A stretch of 64,000 nucleotides of DNA from Sinorhizobium sp. RAC02 (GCF_001713395.1 NZ_CP016452.1:1984001-2048000); one strand, 5' to 3'; counted from the stretch's first letter, positions 34,258-43,859 are shown. Numbers and translations: made by a program. Notes: generated by a model not told the origin, from the sequence alone.

Positions 34258-35340
34258 ATGAGCATCGCCATCCCCTCCCTCAAGGTCGAAACCCGCACGA
34301 AGGTCTCGTCGGTCTCGCTGCTCGTCGCCTTCGCTGTGCTGGCGCTCGGTTTTGCCGCGCCTTTCCTCGTCTCGCGCGGCGCGGTGCAGGACCTGTTCTT
34401 CATCCTCACCATGCTGGTGCTGGCGCAGAGCTGGAACCTGCTGGCCGGTTACGCCGGGCTGATCTCCGTCGGCCAGCAGGTTTTCGTCGGTTTCGGCGCC
34501 TATGCCATGTTCGGCGCGGTCATCCTGCTGGGCGTCGATCCGTTGCTGGCGATCCTCATCGCCGGAGTTCTGTCCGTGCTGCTCGCCATCCCGACCGCCT
34601 TCTTCACCTTCCGCCTCTATGGCCCCTATTTCGCCATCGGCACCTGGGTCGTGGCGGAGATCGTGCGCCTGCTCTTCGCCCAGTGGAAGGCGCTCGGCGG
34701 CGGCACCGGCACATCGTTGCCGCGCGAGGCGGTGCGGGACATGGCAGGTGTTTCGCTTTTACGCGATCTCTTCGGCATGAAACCGGCCCAGGCGAGCGAC
34801 GCGATCACCTATTGGCTGGCGCTCATCCTCGCCGCCGCCACCATCGGCTTCATCTACCGCCTCCTGCGCAGCAAGCAGGGGCTCGGCCTTGCCGCCGTGC
34901 GCGACAACCAGCAGGCGGCGCGTGCCGTTGGCGTCGATGCCCGGCGCATGAAGGCGCTGGTCTATCTCGCGACAGCCTTCCTAACCGGCCTTGCCGGCGC
35001 GCTGATCTATGTGCAGAAGGCCCGCATATCGCCGGATGCCGCCTTCTCCGTCACCGACTGGACGGCCTATGTCATCTTCATCGTCGTGATCGGCGGCATC
35101 GGCACCATCGAAGGGCCGATCCTCGGCGTCATCCTGTTCTTTCTCTTGCAGAATTTCATGGCCGACTACGGCTCGTGGTACCTGCTGATGCTCGGCCTTG
35201 CCGGCATCCTCGTCATGCTCTTCGCGCCGCGCGGTCTCTGGGGCGCCTTCTCCGACCGCACCGGCATCCAGCTCTTTCCGGTTCGCCGCACGCTTGTCGG
35301 CGGCCCGTCTATCCATCAGGGAGGATCATCACATGGCTGA
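34258..35340 (+). CDS. Liv-type ABC transporter permease, LivM-like (first system)
   Basis: 360 residues starting at the ATG at 34258, ten bases after the livH-like stop. LivM features: WNLLAGYAGLISVGQQVFVGFGAYA, GLGLAAVRDNQQAARAVGVDARRMK and FIVVIGGIGTIEGPILG. The second half of the channel. Its last eight bases overlap the start of the flavin hydroxylase gene, which ties transporter and catabolism into one operon. Confidence 0.93.
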   Translation: MSIAIPSLKVETRTKVSSVSLLVAFAVLALGFAAPFLVSRGAVQDLFFILTMLVLAQSWNLLAGYAGLISVGQQVFVGFGAYAMFGAVILLGVDPLLAILIAGVLSVLLAIPTAFFTFRLYGPYFAIGTWVVAEIVRLLFAQWKALGGGTGTSLPREAVRDMAGVSLLRDLFGMKPAQASDAITYWLALILAAATIGFIYRLLRSKQGLGLAAVRDNQQAARAVGVDARRMKALVYLATAFLTGLAGALIYVQKARISPDAAFSVTDWTAYVIFIVVIGGIGTIEGPILGVILFFLLQNFMADYGSWYLLMLGLAGILVMLFAPRGLWGAFSDRTGIQLFPVRRTLVGGPSIHQGGSSHG

Positions 35341-37087
35341 CATCACCACCGACGTGCTCATCATCGGCACCGGCCCCGCCGGTTCCGCCACCGCCGCGCT
35401 GCTTTCGAGTTACGGCGTCGAGAACATGGTGATCAACCGCTACCGCTGGCTTGCCAACACGCCGCGCGCCCACATCACCAACCAGCGAACCATGGAAGTG
35501 CTGCGCGACCTCGGCCGCGAGGTGGAGGACGAGGCCTATATGTACGCCGCAGAACAGGACCTGATGGGCGAGAACGTCTTCTGCACGGCGCTTGCCGGCG
35601 AGGAAATTGGCCGCATGAAGAGCTGGGGCAAACATCCCGTCTCGCGCGCCGAACACCAGCTCTCCTCCCCGAGCCACATGAACGACCTGCCCCAGACCTT
35701 CATGGAGCCGCTGCTGTTCAAGACCGCCTGTTCGCGCGGCACACAGGCCCGCATGTCCACCGAATATGTCAGCCACGAGCAGGATGCGGACGGCGTCACC
35801 ACCACCTGCCTCGACCGACTGACCGGCAAGACGCTGACCGTTCGCTCGAAATATCTCGTCGGCGCGGACGGCGGCAACTCAAAGGTCGCCGAGCATGCCG
35901 GCCTCTCCTTCGAGGGTCGCATGGGCGTTGCCGGCTCGATGAACATCCTCTTCGAGGCCGACCTTTCGCGCTACGTCGCCCACCGTCCCTCGGTACTCTA
36001 CTGGGTCTTGCAGCCGGGCGCCGATGTCGGCGGCATCGGCATGGGGCTGGTACGCATGGTACGACCCTGGCACGAATGGCTGATCGTCTGGGGCTACGAC
36101 ATTAACCAGCCGGCCCCCGCGGTGGACGAGGATCATGCAAAAAAAGTGGTGCGCGATCTCGTCGGTGTCGCCGATCTCGACGTGACGATCAAGTCGGTCT
36201 CCACCTGGACCGTCAACAACATGTACGCCACCACGCTTTCGAACGGCCGCGTCTTCTGCATGGGTGACGCCATCCACCGCCATCCGCCCTCGAACGGCCT
36301 TGGCTCCAACACGTCGATCCAGGACGCCTTCAACCTCGCCTGGAAGCTCGCCCATGTGCTGAAGGGCCAGGCCGGCGAAAAACTGCTCGACAGCTACCAG
36401 ACCGAGCGCGCGCCCGTCGCAAAACAGATCGTCACCCGCGCCAACAAGTCGATCGAAGAATTCGGGCCGATCTTCAAGGCGCTCGGCCTGCTTGATTCCA
36501 TTGACCCCGTGAAGATGCAGCAGAACATGGACGCCCGCTGCAACAACACGCCGGCCGCCGAGGAACAGCGCGCCGCCATCCGCAAGGCGATCGCGGCAAA
36601 GGTCTATGAGTTCGACGCCCATGGCGTGGAGATGAACCAGCGCTACCGCTCGGATGCCGTGGTGACCGACGGTCAGCCCGAACCCATCTTTGCGAAGGAC
36701 CCGGAGTTGCATTTCCAACAAACGACCTGGCCGGGTGCCCGCCTACCCCATGCCTGGCTGTTTTCGGAAGACGGCAGGAAGGTTTCAACACTCGACCTTG
36801 CCGGCCACGGCCGCTTCACCGTGCTGACCGGTCCCGGCGGGCAGGGCTGGATCGAGGCGGCGAAGGCGGTCGGACGCGAACTCGGCATCGATATCGCCGC
36901 GCACGCCATCGGCCCGCGCCAGCAATGGCAGGATTTTACCGGCGATTGGGCCAATCTCAGCGAGGTGCGCGATGGCGGCGTCGTGCTGGTGCGCCCCGAC
37001 CATCATGTCTGCTGGCGGCAGGCGGACAGTGCTGAAAATCCGGCAGCGGAGCTGCGCCGGGTGATGACAGCCGTTCTTGGAAAGTGA
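35333..37087 (+). CDS. FAD-dependent aromatic hydroxylase (TfdB/phenol-resorcinol hydroxylase type)
   Basis: 584 residues from the ATG at 35333. Rossmann FAD site LIIGTGPAGSATAALL at about 9-24, the second motif LVGADGGNSKVAEHAG, and the FAD-ribityl GD motif VFCMGDAIHRHPPSNGLGSNTSIQDAFNLAWKL, followed by a thioredoxin-like C-terminal domain. This is the group of 2,4-dichlorophenol 6-monooxygenase and related single-component phenol hydroxylases. Given the hydroxyquinol-type dioxygenase next door, hydroxylation of a resorcinol-like phenol to hydroxyquinol is the likely step (inference). It overlaps genes on both sides. Confidence 0.9.
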   Translation: MADITTDVLIIGTGPAGSATAALLSSYGVENMVINRYRWLANTPRAHITNQRTMEVLRDLGREVEDEAYMYAAEQDLMGENVFCTALAGEEIGRMKSWGKHPVSRAEHQLSSPSHMNDLPQTFMEPLLFKTACSRGTQARMSTEYVSHEQDADGVTTTCLDRLTGKTLTVRSKYLVGADGGNSKVAEHAGLSFEGRMGVAGSMNILFEADLSRYVAHRPSVLYWVLQPGADVGGIGMGLVRMVRPWHEWLIVWGYDINQPAPAVDEDHAKKVVRDLVGVADLDVTIKSVSTWTVNNMYATTLSNGRVFCMGDAIHRHPPSNGLGSNTSIQDAFNLAWKLAHVLKGQAGEKLLDSYQTERAPVAKQIVTRANKSIEEFGPIFKALGLLDSIDPVKMQQNMDARCNNTPAAEEQRAAIRKAIAAKVYEFDAHGVEMNQRYRSDAVVTDGQPEPIFAKDPELHFQQTTWPGARLPHAWLFSEDGRKVSTLDLAGHGRFTVLTGPGGQGWIEAAKAVGRELGIDIAAHAIGPRQQWQDFTGDWANLSEVRDGGVVLVRPDHHVCWRQADSAENPAAELRRVMTAVLGK

Positions 37088-37092
37088 GGCCG

Positions 37093-37998
37093 ATGATGGA
37101 AGAGCACGAAAAGGGTTTCTTCACCGAAGAAAATTCCATCGAGGTCGTCAGCGGCCGCAACAGGAATGCCAAGGACGCGCGGCTGAAGGCGATCATGGAA
37201 GTCGTGACGCGCAAGCTGCACGAGGCCGTGAAGGAGATCGAGCCGACGCAGGAGGAGTGGATGGAGGCGATCCTATTCCTCACCCGCACCGGTCAGATGT
37301 GCAACGAATGGCGGCAGGAGTTCATCCTCTTGTCCGACACGCTCGGCGTCTCCATGCTGGTCGACGCCATCAACAACCGCAAGCCCTCCGGCGCCTCGGA
37401 AAGCACGGTGCTCGGGCCGTTCCATGTGCAGGATGCACCGGAGCTGCCGATGGGCGCCAACATCTGCCTCGACCAGAAGGGTGAGGACATGGTGATTTCC
37501 GGCCGCATCCTCGACACGCAGGGACGGCCGATCGAAGGCGCGGTGCTGGATGTCTGGCAGGCCAACGACGAGGGTTTCTACGACGTGCAGCAGCTCGGCA
37601 TCCAGCCGGAATTCAACCTGCGCGGCGTCTTTCGCACCGGGGCGGACGGACGCTACTGGTTCCGCGCCGTCAAGCCGAAATTCTATCCGATCCCGCATGA
37701 CGGCCCGGTCGGAAAGATGCTCGACCACCTGGGACGCCACCCCTACCGCCCGGCACACCTGCACTACATCCTCAAGGCCGAAGGCTTCGAGACGCTGATC
37801 ACCCACATTTTCGATCCGCACGACCCCTATATCAATTCGGATGCGGTCTTCGGCGTGAAGCAAAGCCTGCTTGCCGATTTTCATCTCGTCGACAATGCGG
37901 CGCGGGCGAAGAGTTATGAATTTGCCGGGCCGTTCTGGGAGGTGGAGTACGATTTTGTGCTGGCGCGAAAGGGTGAGGCCGCCGGGAAGGCAGGATGA
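37093..37998 (+). CDS. Hydroxyquinol/catechol 1,2-dioxygenase (intact iron site)
   Basis: 301 residues from the ATG at 37093; a GTG nine bases earlier overlaps the hydroxylase stop and is possible. The iron ligands are complete: Tyr163 (GFYDV), Tyr198 (FYPIP), His222 and His224 (RPAHLHY). QPEFNLRGVF and HDGPVGKML are typical of hydroxyquinol 1,2-dioxygenases, which give maleylacetate. Directly follows the flavin hydroxylase and ends the operon. With maleylacetate reductase at 29553-30611 it forms a route to 3-oxoadipate. Confidence 0.92.
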   Translation: MMEEHEKGFFTEENSIEVVSGRNRNAKDARLKAIMEVVTRKLHEAVKEIEPTQEEWMEAILFLTRTGQMCNEWRQEFILLSDTLGVSMLVDAINNRKPSGASESTVLGPFHVQDAPELPMGANICLDQKGEDMVISGRILDTQGRPIEGAVLDVWQANDEGFYDVQQLGIQPEFNLRGVFRTGADGRYWFRAVKPKFYPIPHDGPVGKMLDHLGRHPYRPAHLHYILKAEGFETLITHIFDPHDPYINSDAVFGVKQSLLADFHLVDNAARAKSYEFAGPFWEVEYDFVLARKGEAAGKAG

Positions 37999-38232
37999 CG
38001 AGAGGGCCAAGCACAATCTGACAGCGGACACCGTTTCGGCCGCCACCTCACCCGCGACGACGATTGGATTGTCTAGGCCCGGCCGGCCGTGCGAGGTGCG
38101 GCAGGCGATGCTGCAGGCTGATTCAGATCGTGTCGGTCACACTCGCCTCCATGCCCCGTAGCTGGCGACAGCGCATGTCGTGGCACGATGCCGTCTCGCA
38201 AGGTTTTGTCTCGCAATAGCGCGTCACCTGCA

Positions 38233-38737
38233 TCAGGGTTTCAGCAGTACACGATCGGCCGTGCCGCGCAGCACCGAGGCGTAGGCCGAGGCCGCGTCGG
38301 CAAGGCCATAGACGGTCGCCGGGTTGATCGGGAACGGCCTCAACTTGCCCCCTCGAGCTTCGCCTTCAGCTTGTCGAAGATGCATGCGCGCTTGACCGAG
38401 GACAGCGCCGGCGTATCGACGCCGATATATTTGTGGCGCCGGCGGAAGAAGTTGAAGATGCCGAAGGGCCCGGCGCGATCGAAGGTCAAAAGGAAGATCT
38501 GCCGCGCCCGCTTGGCCATGGCATTGTTGGCGATCTCGAAATAAGGACTGCCGACGGTGTTGAAGACGATGTCCGCCCCATGCCCGCCGGTCTTTTCCTT
38601 GATGATCGCGGCGACATCGTCTGTGGCGCTGTTCAGCATGCCACATCGACGAGGTCGATCTTGAGATTGTCGAGGTCCGGCGATTTCTCGCTGACCCGGA
38701 GCGCTTTTGCCAGTTGGGTATCGGCTTGGATGTTCAT
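38233..38737 (-). pseudogene. Decayed MDR-family oxidoreductase (relative of the intact gene at 58722-59747)
   Basis: Starts with a proper ATG (38735-38737) and an N-terminus MNIQADTQLAKALRV similar to the intact gene. After about 30 residues it shifts frame and jumps straight to the cofactor-domain segment KEKTGGHGADIVFNTVGSPYFEI, so roughly 130 residues of the catalytic half are missing. Near 38340 a run of G shifts frame again before KLRPFPINPATVYGLADAASAY and DRVLLKP at the end. The deletion plus two frameshifts make it non-functional. It lies between the two aromatic/Liv operons. Confidence 0.8.
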
Positions 38738-38796
38738 GTCTCATTTCCTATGGAGTGAACGAAATTCAGGTGGAAAGGGTCGTCGAAGGCGGGCAG

Positions 38797-39843
38797 TCAG
38801 TCCCAGTTGAGGATGCGCGGCAGCTTGCCGCTGCGGGCCAGCGTGCCGACGAGGCCGAGCGGGAAGAACACCAAGCCGAGCGCCATCACCAGGCCCGTGC
38901 CGAGGATGTTGAGTTCGGAGGCGCCCATGGTGGCGACAAAGATCTCGTTGAGCGCGACGATGAGGATTGCGCCGATGACCGGGCCAGCGACCGTGCCCTT
39001 GCCGCCGAGGATCGACATCAAAACGAGGTTGGCGGAGACGAGGATGACCAGGAAGATGTTGGGGCGCAGATAGGTGAGGTATTCGCCCCAGACGGCGCCG
39101 GCCATGCCGACGAAGAAGGCGGACAGAGCGAAGGCCATGACCTTGTAGAAACGCGTGTCGATGCCCGCACTTTCCGCCTTGATCTCATCCTTGGAAATGG
39201 CGCGCAGGCCGAGGCCAAACTTCGAATGCTTGACGCGGTAGCTCGCCCAGACGGAGACGGCGGCGATACCCAGCATGGCGTAGTAATAAGGCAACTTCGC
39301 CCATTCGACCGGCAGGCTGTTGACCGGCAGCGTCACGCCATTGGCGCCGCCGACAAATTCCCAGTTGTCGAACAGGATGCGGGCAATCATCAGAAGCGCG
39401 ATCGACGAGATGATGAAGCTCGGGCCGCGCACCGTGAGCGTGATGCGCCCGATGAGATAGCCGACTGCGGCGGCGACAAGGCCGGCAAGCGGGGCGGTGA
39501 CGATCGTCGAGATGCCGTAGCGGGCGAGGATCATGCCGGAGAAATAGCCACCAATGGCGAAGAACACCGCATGGCCGAGCGAGACATAGCCGGTAAAGCC
39601 GCCAAGAATGTTCCAACCTGACGCCATCGCGACATAGGACGCGGTGAACAGCACCAGATGCAGGACATAATTGTAGTTGCCGGTGAACTGCAGGAGCGGC
39701 AGGGCGCAAAGCAGTGCCAGCAACACCAGCGGGAACCACGTCGCCCGCCGCTGGTCGGCGCGAAGCGCCAGTTTTTCGTTGTGGATGCGCCTTGCCTCAA
39801 GCACGGCGCTTGTATCGGATTGCTGAAGGGTCACGACCATCAT
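38797..39843 (-). CDS. Liv-type ABC transporter permease, LivM-like (second system)
   Basis: 348 residues from the ATG at 39841-39843, whose bases overlap the LivH-like stop. Features GWNILGGFTGYVSLGHAVFFAIGGYFSG, GLGLRAISKDEIKAESAGID and SILGGKGTVAGPVIGAIL define LivM permeases. It is the last gene of the minus-strand importer operon that begins with a binding protein at 43621. Confidence 0.93.
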   Translation of the reverse strand: MMVVTLQQSDTSAVLEARRIHNEKLALRADQRRATWFPLVLLALLCALPLLQFTGNYNYVLHLVLFTASYVAMASGWNILGGFTGYVSLGHAVFFAIGGYFSGMILARYGISTIVTAPLAGLVAAAVGYLIGRITLTVRGPSFIISSIALLMIARILFDNWEFVGGANGVTLPVNSLPVEWAKLPYYYAMLGIAAVSVWASYRVKHSKFGLGLRAISKDEIKAESAGIDTRFYKVMAFALSAFFVGMAGAVWGEYLTYLRPNIFLVILVSANLVLMSILGGKGTVAGPVIGAILIVALNEIFVATMGASELNILGTGLVMALGLVFFPLGLVGTLARSGKLPRILNWD

Positions 39844-40718
39844 GCCAACTCCGGTTTTTCGCCGAACAGGCCCTGGGGCCGCACCAGCAGAATGATGAAA
39901 AGGGCGAGGAAGAAGGTCATCGTCGACCAGGTGGCACCCACCCAGGTGCCGACGAAGGCAGCGATCACCGAGAGCAGCACGGCGGCGATGACCGTGCCGA
40001 GGATGCTGCCCATGCCGCCGAGCACGACGACGGACATCAGCATGGCGATCCACTCCCAGTGTTTGGCAGGGAAGAAGGAGAAGACGAAGCTGACGAGCGA
40101 GCCGGCGGCACCCGCAAGACCGATGCCGATGGCGAAGGCGACGAGGCCGATGAGGTTGACGTTGACGCCGAGCAGTTCGGCGGCCTCGCGGTTCTGCGCC
40201 GTGGCGCGGATGGCATAGCCGAGCCGCGAATATTTGAGGAACAGCGCCAGCGCGCCGATAAGGAGGACGGAGATCAGCCCGGCATAGAGCTGGCCCTTCG
40301 GAATGAAGACGTCGCCGAGGAAGAAGGCATCGGTCGCATAATCGGGTGAGGTGACGCGCTGGGTATTGCTGAACAGCGCGCCCAGCAAGCCCTCGACGAT
40401 CATGGCGAGCGCAAAGGTGAGCAGCACCGTCATTTCGGAATATTTTGCGCTGCGCGCCTCACGGGCAAAGAGCAGCTTGTAGAGCAGCATGCCGACGGCG
40501 CCCATGATGACGGTGGCGACCGGCAGCAGCACGATCGGATCGGCCCCGGTGAACTTGAAGCCCCAATAGGCGACATAGGCGCCACCGATGATGAGGGACG
40601 GATGCGCCAGATTGACGACCCGCATGACGCCGAAGACCAGCGCCAGGCCGGAGCCCATCAGGGCGATGACGCCACCGAGCGCGAGGCCGAGGATAAGGAC
40701 TTGAATAATATCTGCCAT
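39840..40718 (-). CDS. Liv-type ABC transporter permease, LivH-like (second system)
   Basis: 292 residues, largely hydrophobic. LALGGVIALMGSGLALVFGVMRVVNLAHPSLIIGGAY is the LivH signature (Pro replaces the more common Gly after the His), and VLGGMGSILGTVIAAVLL is the conserved C-terminal block. Translationally coupled to the LivM-like gene by a four-base overlap; lies 10 bases after the LivF-like stop. Confidence 0.93.
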   Translation of the reverse strand: MADIIQVLILGLALGGVIALMGSGLALVFGVMRVVNLAHPSLIIGGAYVAYWGFKFTGADPIVLLPVATVIMGAVGMLLYKLLFAREARSAKYSEMTVLLTFALAMIVEGLLGALFSNTQRVTSPDYATDAFFLGDVFIPKGQLYAGLISVLLIGALALFLKYSRLGYAIRATAQNREAAELLGVNVNLIGLVAFAIGIGLAGAAGSLVSFVFSFFPAKHWEWIAMLMSVVVLGGMGSILGTVIAAVLLSVIAAFVGTWVGATWSTMTFFLALFIILLVRPQGLFGEKPELA

Positions 40719-40728
40719 CGTCGCTCCT

Positions 40729-41460
40729 TCAGGCGGCCTTCTTGCCGCCGAGATAGAGTTCCTGGATGCGCGGGTCGGAAAGCACGTCCGATGCCGGGCC
40801 TTCGAACAGCGTGCGGCCGAGATCGAGCACTACGCCCCAGTCGGAGTTTTTCAGCCCCATCAGCGCATTCTGCTCGACGAGCAGCACCGTGACGCCCTCC
40901 GCCGACATCATCTTCATGATGTCGAACATCTCCTGGATGATTTTTGGCGCAAGCCCGAGCGAGGGCTCGTCGAGCATGACGATGGCCGGCTTGATGATCA
41001 GCGTGCGGGCCATGGCGAGCGTCTGCTGCTGGCCGCCGGACATGGTTCCGGCATGCTGGTTGGCGCGTTCCTTGAGGATCGGGAAGCGTTCGAGAATGCC
41101 GTCGATGCGCCGCTCCAGCTCCTTCTGGTCGTTAAGGATGAAGCCGCCCATGCGCAGGTTTTCGCGCACGGTCATCTTGGGGAAGAGCGCCCGCTCCTGC
41201 GGCACGAAACAGATGCCCTCGCGCAGAATCTGGTCGGGGCGCAGGCCATTGAGCCGCTTGCCCTTAAAGATGACGTCGCCCTTGCGGATCTTCAGCATGC
41301 CGCAGATCGCCTTGAGGAGCGTCGACTTGCCGGCGCCGTTCGGGCCGATGATGCAATGGACCTTGCCGGGCTCGACCGTCAGATGCGCGCCGTCAAGAAT
41401 GGCGCGACCGTCGCCGTAGCCGGCGGTGATGTTGGTGACTTGAAGAAGCTCGCTCATCAC
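40729..41460 (-). CDS. Liv-type ABC transporter ATP-binding protein, LivF-like (second system)
   Basis: 243 residues (ATGATG start). Walker A GPNGAGKST, ICFVPQERALFPKMTVRENL, signature MSGGQQQTLAMARTL and Walker B IVMLDEPSLGLAP, then the H-loop. Four-base overlap with the LivG-like gene upstream. Second ATPase of this importer. Confidence 0.93.
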   Translation of the reverse strand: MMSELLQVTNITAGYGDGRAILDGAHLTVEPGKVHCIIGPNGAGKSTLLKAICGMLKIRKGDVIFKGKRLNGLRPDQILREGICFVPQERALFPKMTVRENLRMGGFILNDQKELERRIDGILERFPILKERANQHAGTMSGGQQQTLAMARTLIIKPAIVMLDEPSLGLAPKIIQEMFDIMKMMSAEGVTVLLVEQNALMGLKNSDWGVVLDLGRTLFEGPASDVLSDPRIQELYLGGKKAA

Positions 41461-42203
41461 GCCGCCTCCGCGTCGAGAACGCCGCCGAGATAGGCTTCGA
41501 GCACCTGTGGATCGCGACGCACGACATCCGGCGTGCCCGAACAGATCACGCGGCCCTGCGCCATCACGACAACCTTGTGCGAGAGCCGCATGATCAGGTC
41601 CATGTTGTGCTCGACGATGAGCACGGTCAGGCCCTTGTCGTTGAGCGCCCGTATATGGCCGACGATTTCTTCCATAAGCGTCGGGTTGACGCCGCCGGCG
41701 GGCTCGTCGAGCAGAATGATCTTCGGATCGGACATCAGAAGGGCTGCAAGGTCCATCAGCTTCTTCTGGCCATAGGAAAGATTGTGCCCGTCCTCGTAGG
41801 CGATGCGGGTGATGCCGAGGAATTCGAGGATGGACATCGCCTTGTCCTTCTCCTCGGCGCTCATGGCCGGGCGCATGAGATCGCGCCAGCCGGCAACGCG
41901 GGACTGGACGATGATATTCTCGATGACCGTCATGTCGGCAAGGTTGCGGGAGATCTGGAAGGTGCGGCTGAGGCCGCGCGCCGTGACCTTGTGAGGCCTG
42001 AGATCATCGATACGCTTGCCGTCCAGCCGGATTTCGCCGGAGGTCGGCGTCACGGTGCGGCTGATGCAGTTGAAGGCGGTGGTCTTTCCGGCCCCGTTCG
42101 GGCCGATCAGGGCAGTGATCGAGCCCTGCTCGACCGAAAACGTCGCCTCGTCGACGGCTTTGATGCCGCCATAATGCTTACAGAGATTCCTGACTTCGAG
42201 CAT
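41457..42203 (-). CDS. Liv-type ABC transporter ATP-binding protein, LivG-like (second system)
   Basis: 248 residues. Walker A GPNGAGKTT, ARGLSRTFQISRNLADMTVIENI, the LivG-type signature LSYGQKKLMDLAALL and Walker B IILLDEPAGGVNPTLME. It pairs with the LivF-like ATPase. The gap of 140 bases to the binding-protein gene upstream holds a RIME-like double palindrome, so expression of the binding protein may be higher than that of the membrane genes. Confidence 0.93.
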   Translation of the reverse strand: MLEVRNLCKHYGGIKAVDEATFSVEQGSITALIGPNGAGKTTAFNCISRTVTPTSGEIRLDGKRIDDLRPHKVTARGLSRTFQISRNLADMTVIENIIVQSRVAGWRDLMRPAMSAEEKDKAMSILEFLGITRIAYEDGHNLSYGQKKLMDLAALLMSDPKIILLDEPAGGVNPTLMEEIVGHIRALNDKGLTVLIVEHNMDLIMRLSHKVVVMAQGRVICSGTPDVVRRDPQVLEAYLGGVLDAEAA

Positions 42204-42273
42204 GGGCCCGGCCTCCGGTTTGTTGATCTCGTGGATGTCGAAGGCGTCTTGCCGCCCATACGTCTCGTTTTCC

Positions 42274-42327
42274 CCTTCTCCTCGCGGGGGAGAAGGTGGC
42301 GGCAGCCGGATGAGGGGGGCTGCCGCC
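42274..42327. repeat. RIME-like double palindrome between binding-protein and LivG-like genes
   Basis: CCTTCTCC/GGAGAAGG (42274-42281 and 42289-42296) followed by GGCGGCAGCC/GGCTGCCGCC (42298-42307 and 42318-42327), with GGATGAGGGG between the second pair. The GGAGAAGG...GGATGAGGGG wording is typical of intergenic mosaic elements scattered in Rhizobiaceae genomes. It also could act as a message stabiliser or partial terminator. Only this copy was noticed here. Confidence 0.6.
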
Positions 42328-42343
42328 AGCGCTTACCGCAGGG

Positions 42344-43621
42344 TCAGAACCCGGCCTTGGGGTAGCGGAAGGGCGTGATGCCGTCGAATTCGCCCCTGGG
42401 CGCGACGAATTTCAGGTCGCCGTCCTGCCATTGGACCATGATGTGCGACTTGTCCTGCGCAAGGCCCCGGGCGTCCCAGGTGAAGCGACCGAGCACCGTG
42501 CGCACAGGCGCGTCCTTGGTGCGGGTGTGCAGCCATTCGCCCATCTTGGCATTGTCCGTCGTGCCCGCGCCGGCGATCGCCTGTTCGATGCCCTGGCAGA
42601 CGGCGAAGGGAATGGCGCTGTCCTCGTCCGGCTCTACGCCGTAGGCAGCGGAGAAGGCCTTCACGAAATCGCCGTTGGTAAACGGTTTGCCGGCGAGCGT
42701 GCTTTCGAAGGGGGCATCCTTGTGCCAGTTGGTGTGGATCATCACGCCATCGGCCGCGGATTCACCGACACCCTCGACGAATTCGCTCTGCGCGCCCTGG
42801 CTGAGATAGACCAGTTTCGGCGTCGCGCCGACGGTCTTCAGGCTGCGGGTGAGCTGCACGGCCTCTTCCGCCGAGGCCGTCAGGCCGATGACCATCTCTG
42901 CGCCGGAGCGCTTGATCGAGTTGGCGAGGTTCAGCCAGTCGTTGAACCCCTCCTCCGGCCATTTCTCCTGCATCACCACCTTGATGCCTTCCTTGGCGAG
43001 GTAGCCTGGAGCGAGGTCGGCGATCTCCTTGCCGGTCGCGGGGTCCATGACCTTTTCACCGGTGAGGCCTGTGGCGATGGCATTGGCGAAGAAGTCATCG
43101 GCCGAAACGATCGCCGCGTTCTTCGGCCCCTCGCCGGCCGGAATGAGATCATGGATGACCGCGGTCACGTCCTTGCCGGCATATTCGGCGGCACTCACCT
43201 GGAAATAGAACAGGTTCTTGTAGCCCTGTTCATAGATGCGCAGCGCGCCGCCCGAAGGAACCGCATGCACCATGTTGTATTTCGAGAGAATTGCCGCGAC
43301 CGGGAAGGTCAGGCGGCTGGAAAAGGTGCCGTAGACGGCATCAACCTTGTCGACATTGATGAAGCGCTCATACTGGTTGATGGCGGTGGCGGGGTCGGAA
43401 CGGTTGTCGCTGACGATCAGCTCGACCTGCTTGCCCAGAATGCCGCCGCCGGCATTGATGAGCTGCGTACATAGCTCATAGCCGCGCTTGTGTTTTTCGC
43501 CGCTAACCGACAGGCCACCGGTGATCGGCAGCGAGGAGCCGATACGGATCGTTTCGGCATAGGCCGCCGTGCTCGCCAGCGTGAATACCAGGGCGGCCGT
43601 CAGGGTTTTCGTCAATGTCAT
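42344..43621 (-). CDS. Branched-chain-amino-acid-type ABC transporter substrate-binding protein (second system)
   Basis: 425 residues, with an ordinary Sec signal (TLTKTLTAALVFTLASTAAYAETIR). Mature part: RIGSSLPITGGLSVSGEKHKRGYE, GGGILGKQVELIVSDNRSDP and NYQYERFI-like segments of Periplas_BP_6 proteins. First gene of the second Liv operon. Perfect LacI-type operators lie upstream (43661-43672 and 43805-43818), implying control by the adjacent LacI protein. Ligand unknown; an aromatic or keto acid used by the co-regulated 52550-62413 operon is plausible. Confidence 0.9.
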   Translation of the reverse strand: MTLTKTLTAALVFTLASTAAYAETIRIGSSLPITGGLSVSGEKHKRGYELCTQLINAGGGILGKQVELIVSDNRSDPATAINQYERFINVDKVDAVYGTFSSRLTFPVAAILSKYNMVHAVPSGGALRIYEQGYKNLFYFQVSAAEYAGKDVTAVIHDLIPAGEGPKNAAIVSADDFFANAIATGLTGEKVMDPATGKEIADLAPGYLAKEGIKVVMQEKWPEEGFNDWLNLANSIKRSGAEMVIGLTASAEEAVQLTRSLKTVGATPKLVYLSQGAQSEFVEGVGESAADGVMIHTNWHKDAPFESTLAGKPFTNGDFVKAFSAAYGVEPDEDSAIPFAVCQGIEQAIAGAGTTDNAKMGEWLHTRTKDAPVRTVLGRFTWDARGLAQDKSHIMVQWQDGDLKFVAPRGEFDGITPFRYPKAGF

Positions 43622-43660
43622 TGATGCTCCTCCACCAGGGTGACGTATAACGCTTGATGC

Positions 43661-43672
43661 GCAATCGATTGC
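43661..43672. promoter_or_regulatory. LacI-type operator GCAATCGATTGC (site 1)
   Basis: Perfect 12-base palindrome 40 bases upstream of the binding-protein start. It is the same core as sites at 43805, 43860 (one mismatch) and 62426. Confidence 0.75.
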
Positions 43673-43804
43673 ATAAACAGGTCAAAGAAATGGCGGTAAA
43701 ACGCCACCCATTGCCACACGGCCTTTGGCGCTCCTCGTTCGCCCGGCCGTCGCAAGGAGCCGATTGCGCCTGCCGGCGACACCCAGATCACGGCAATGAA
43801 TTAA

Positions 43805-43818
43805 TGCAATCGATTGCA
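43805..43818. promoter_or_regulatory. LacI-type operator TGCAATCGATTGCA (site 2)
   Basis: Perfect 14-base palindrome in the divergent region between the binding-protein and lacI-like genes. Central CG with flanking symmetrical arms is the usual LacI-family operator design. Confidence 0.8.
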
Positions 43819-43859
43819 AAAACACCTAGCATGACAAAAATCAAGTGTCAAGCAACTCA

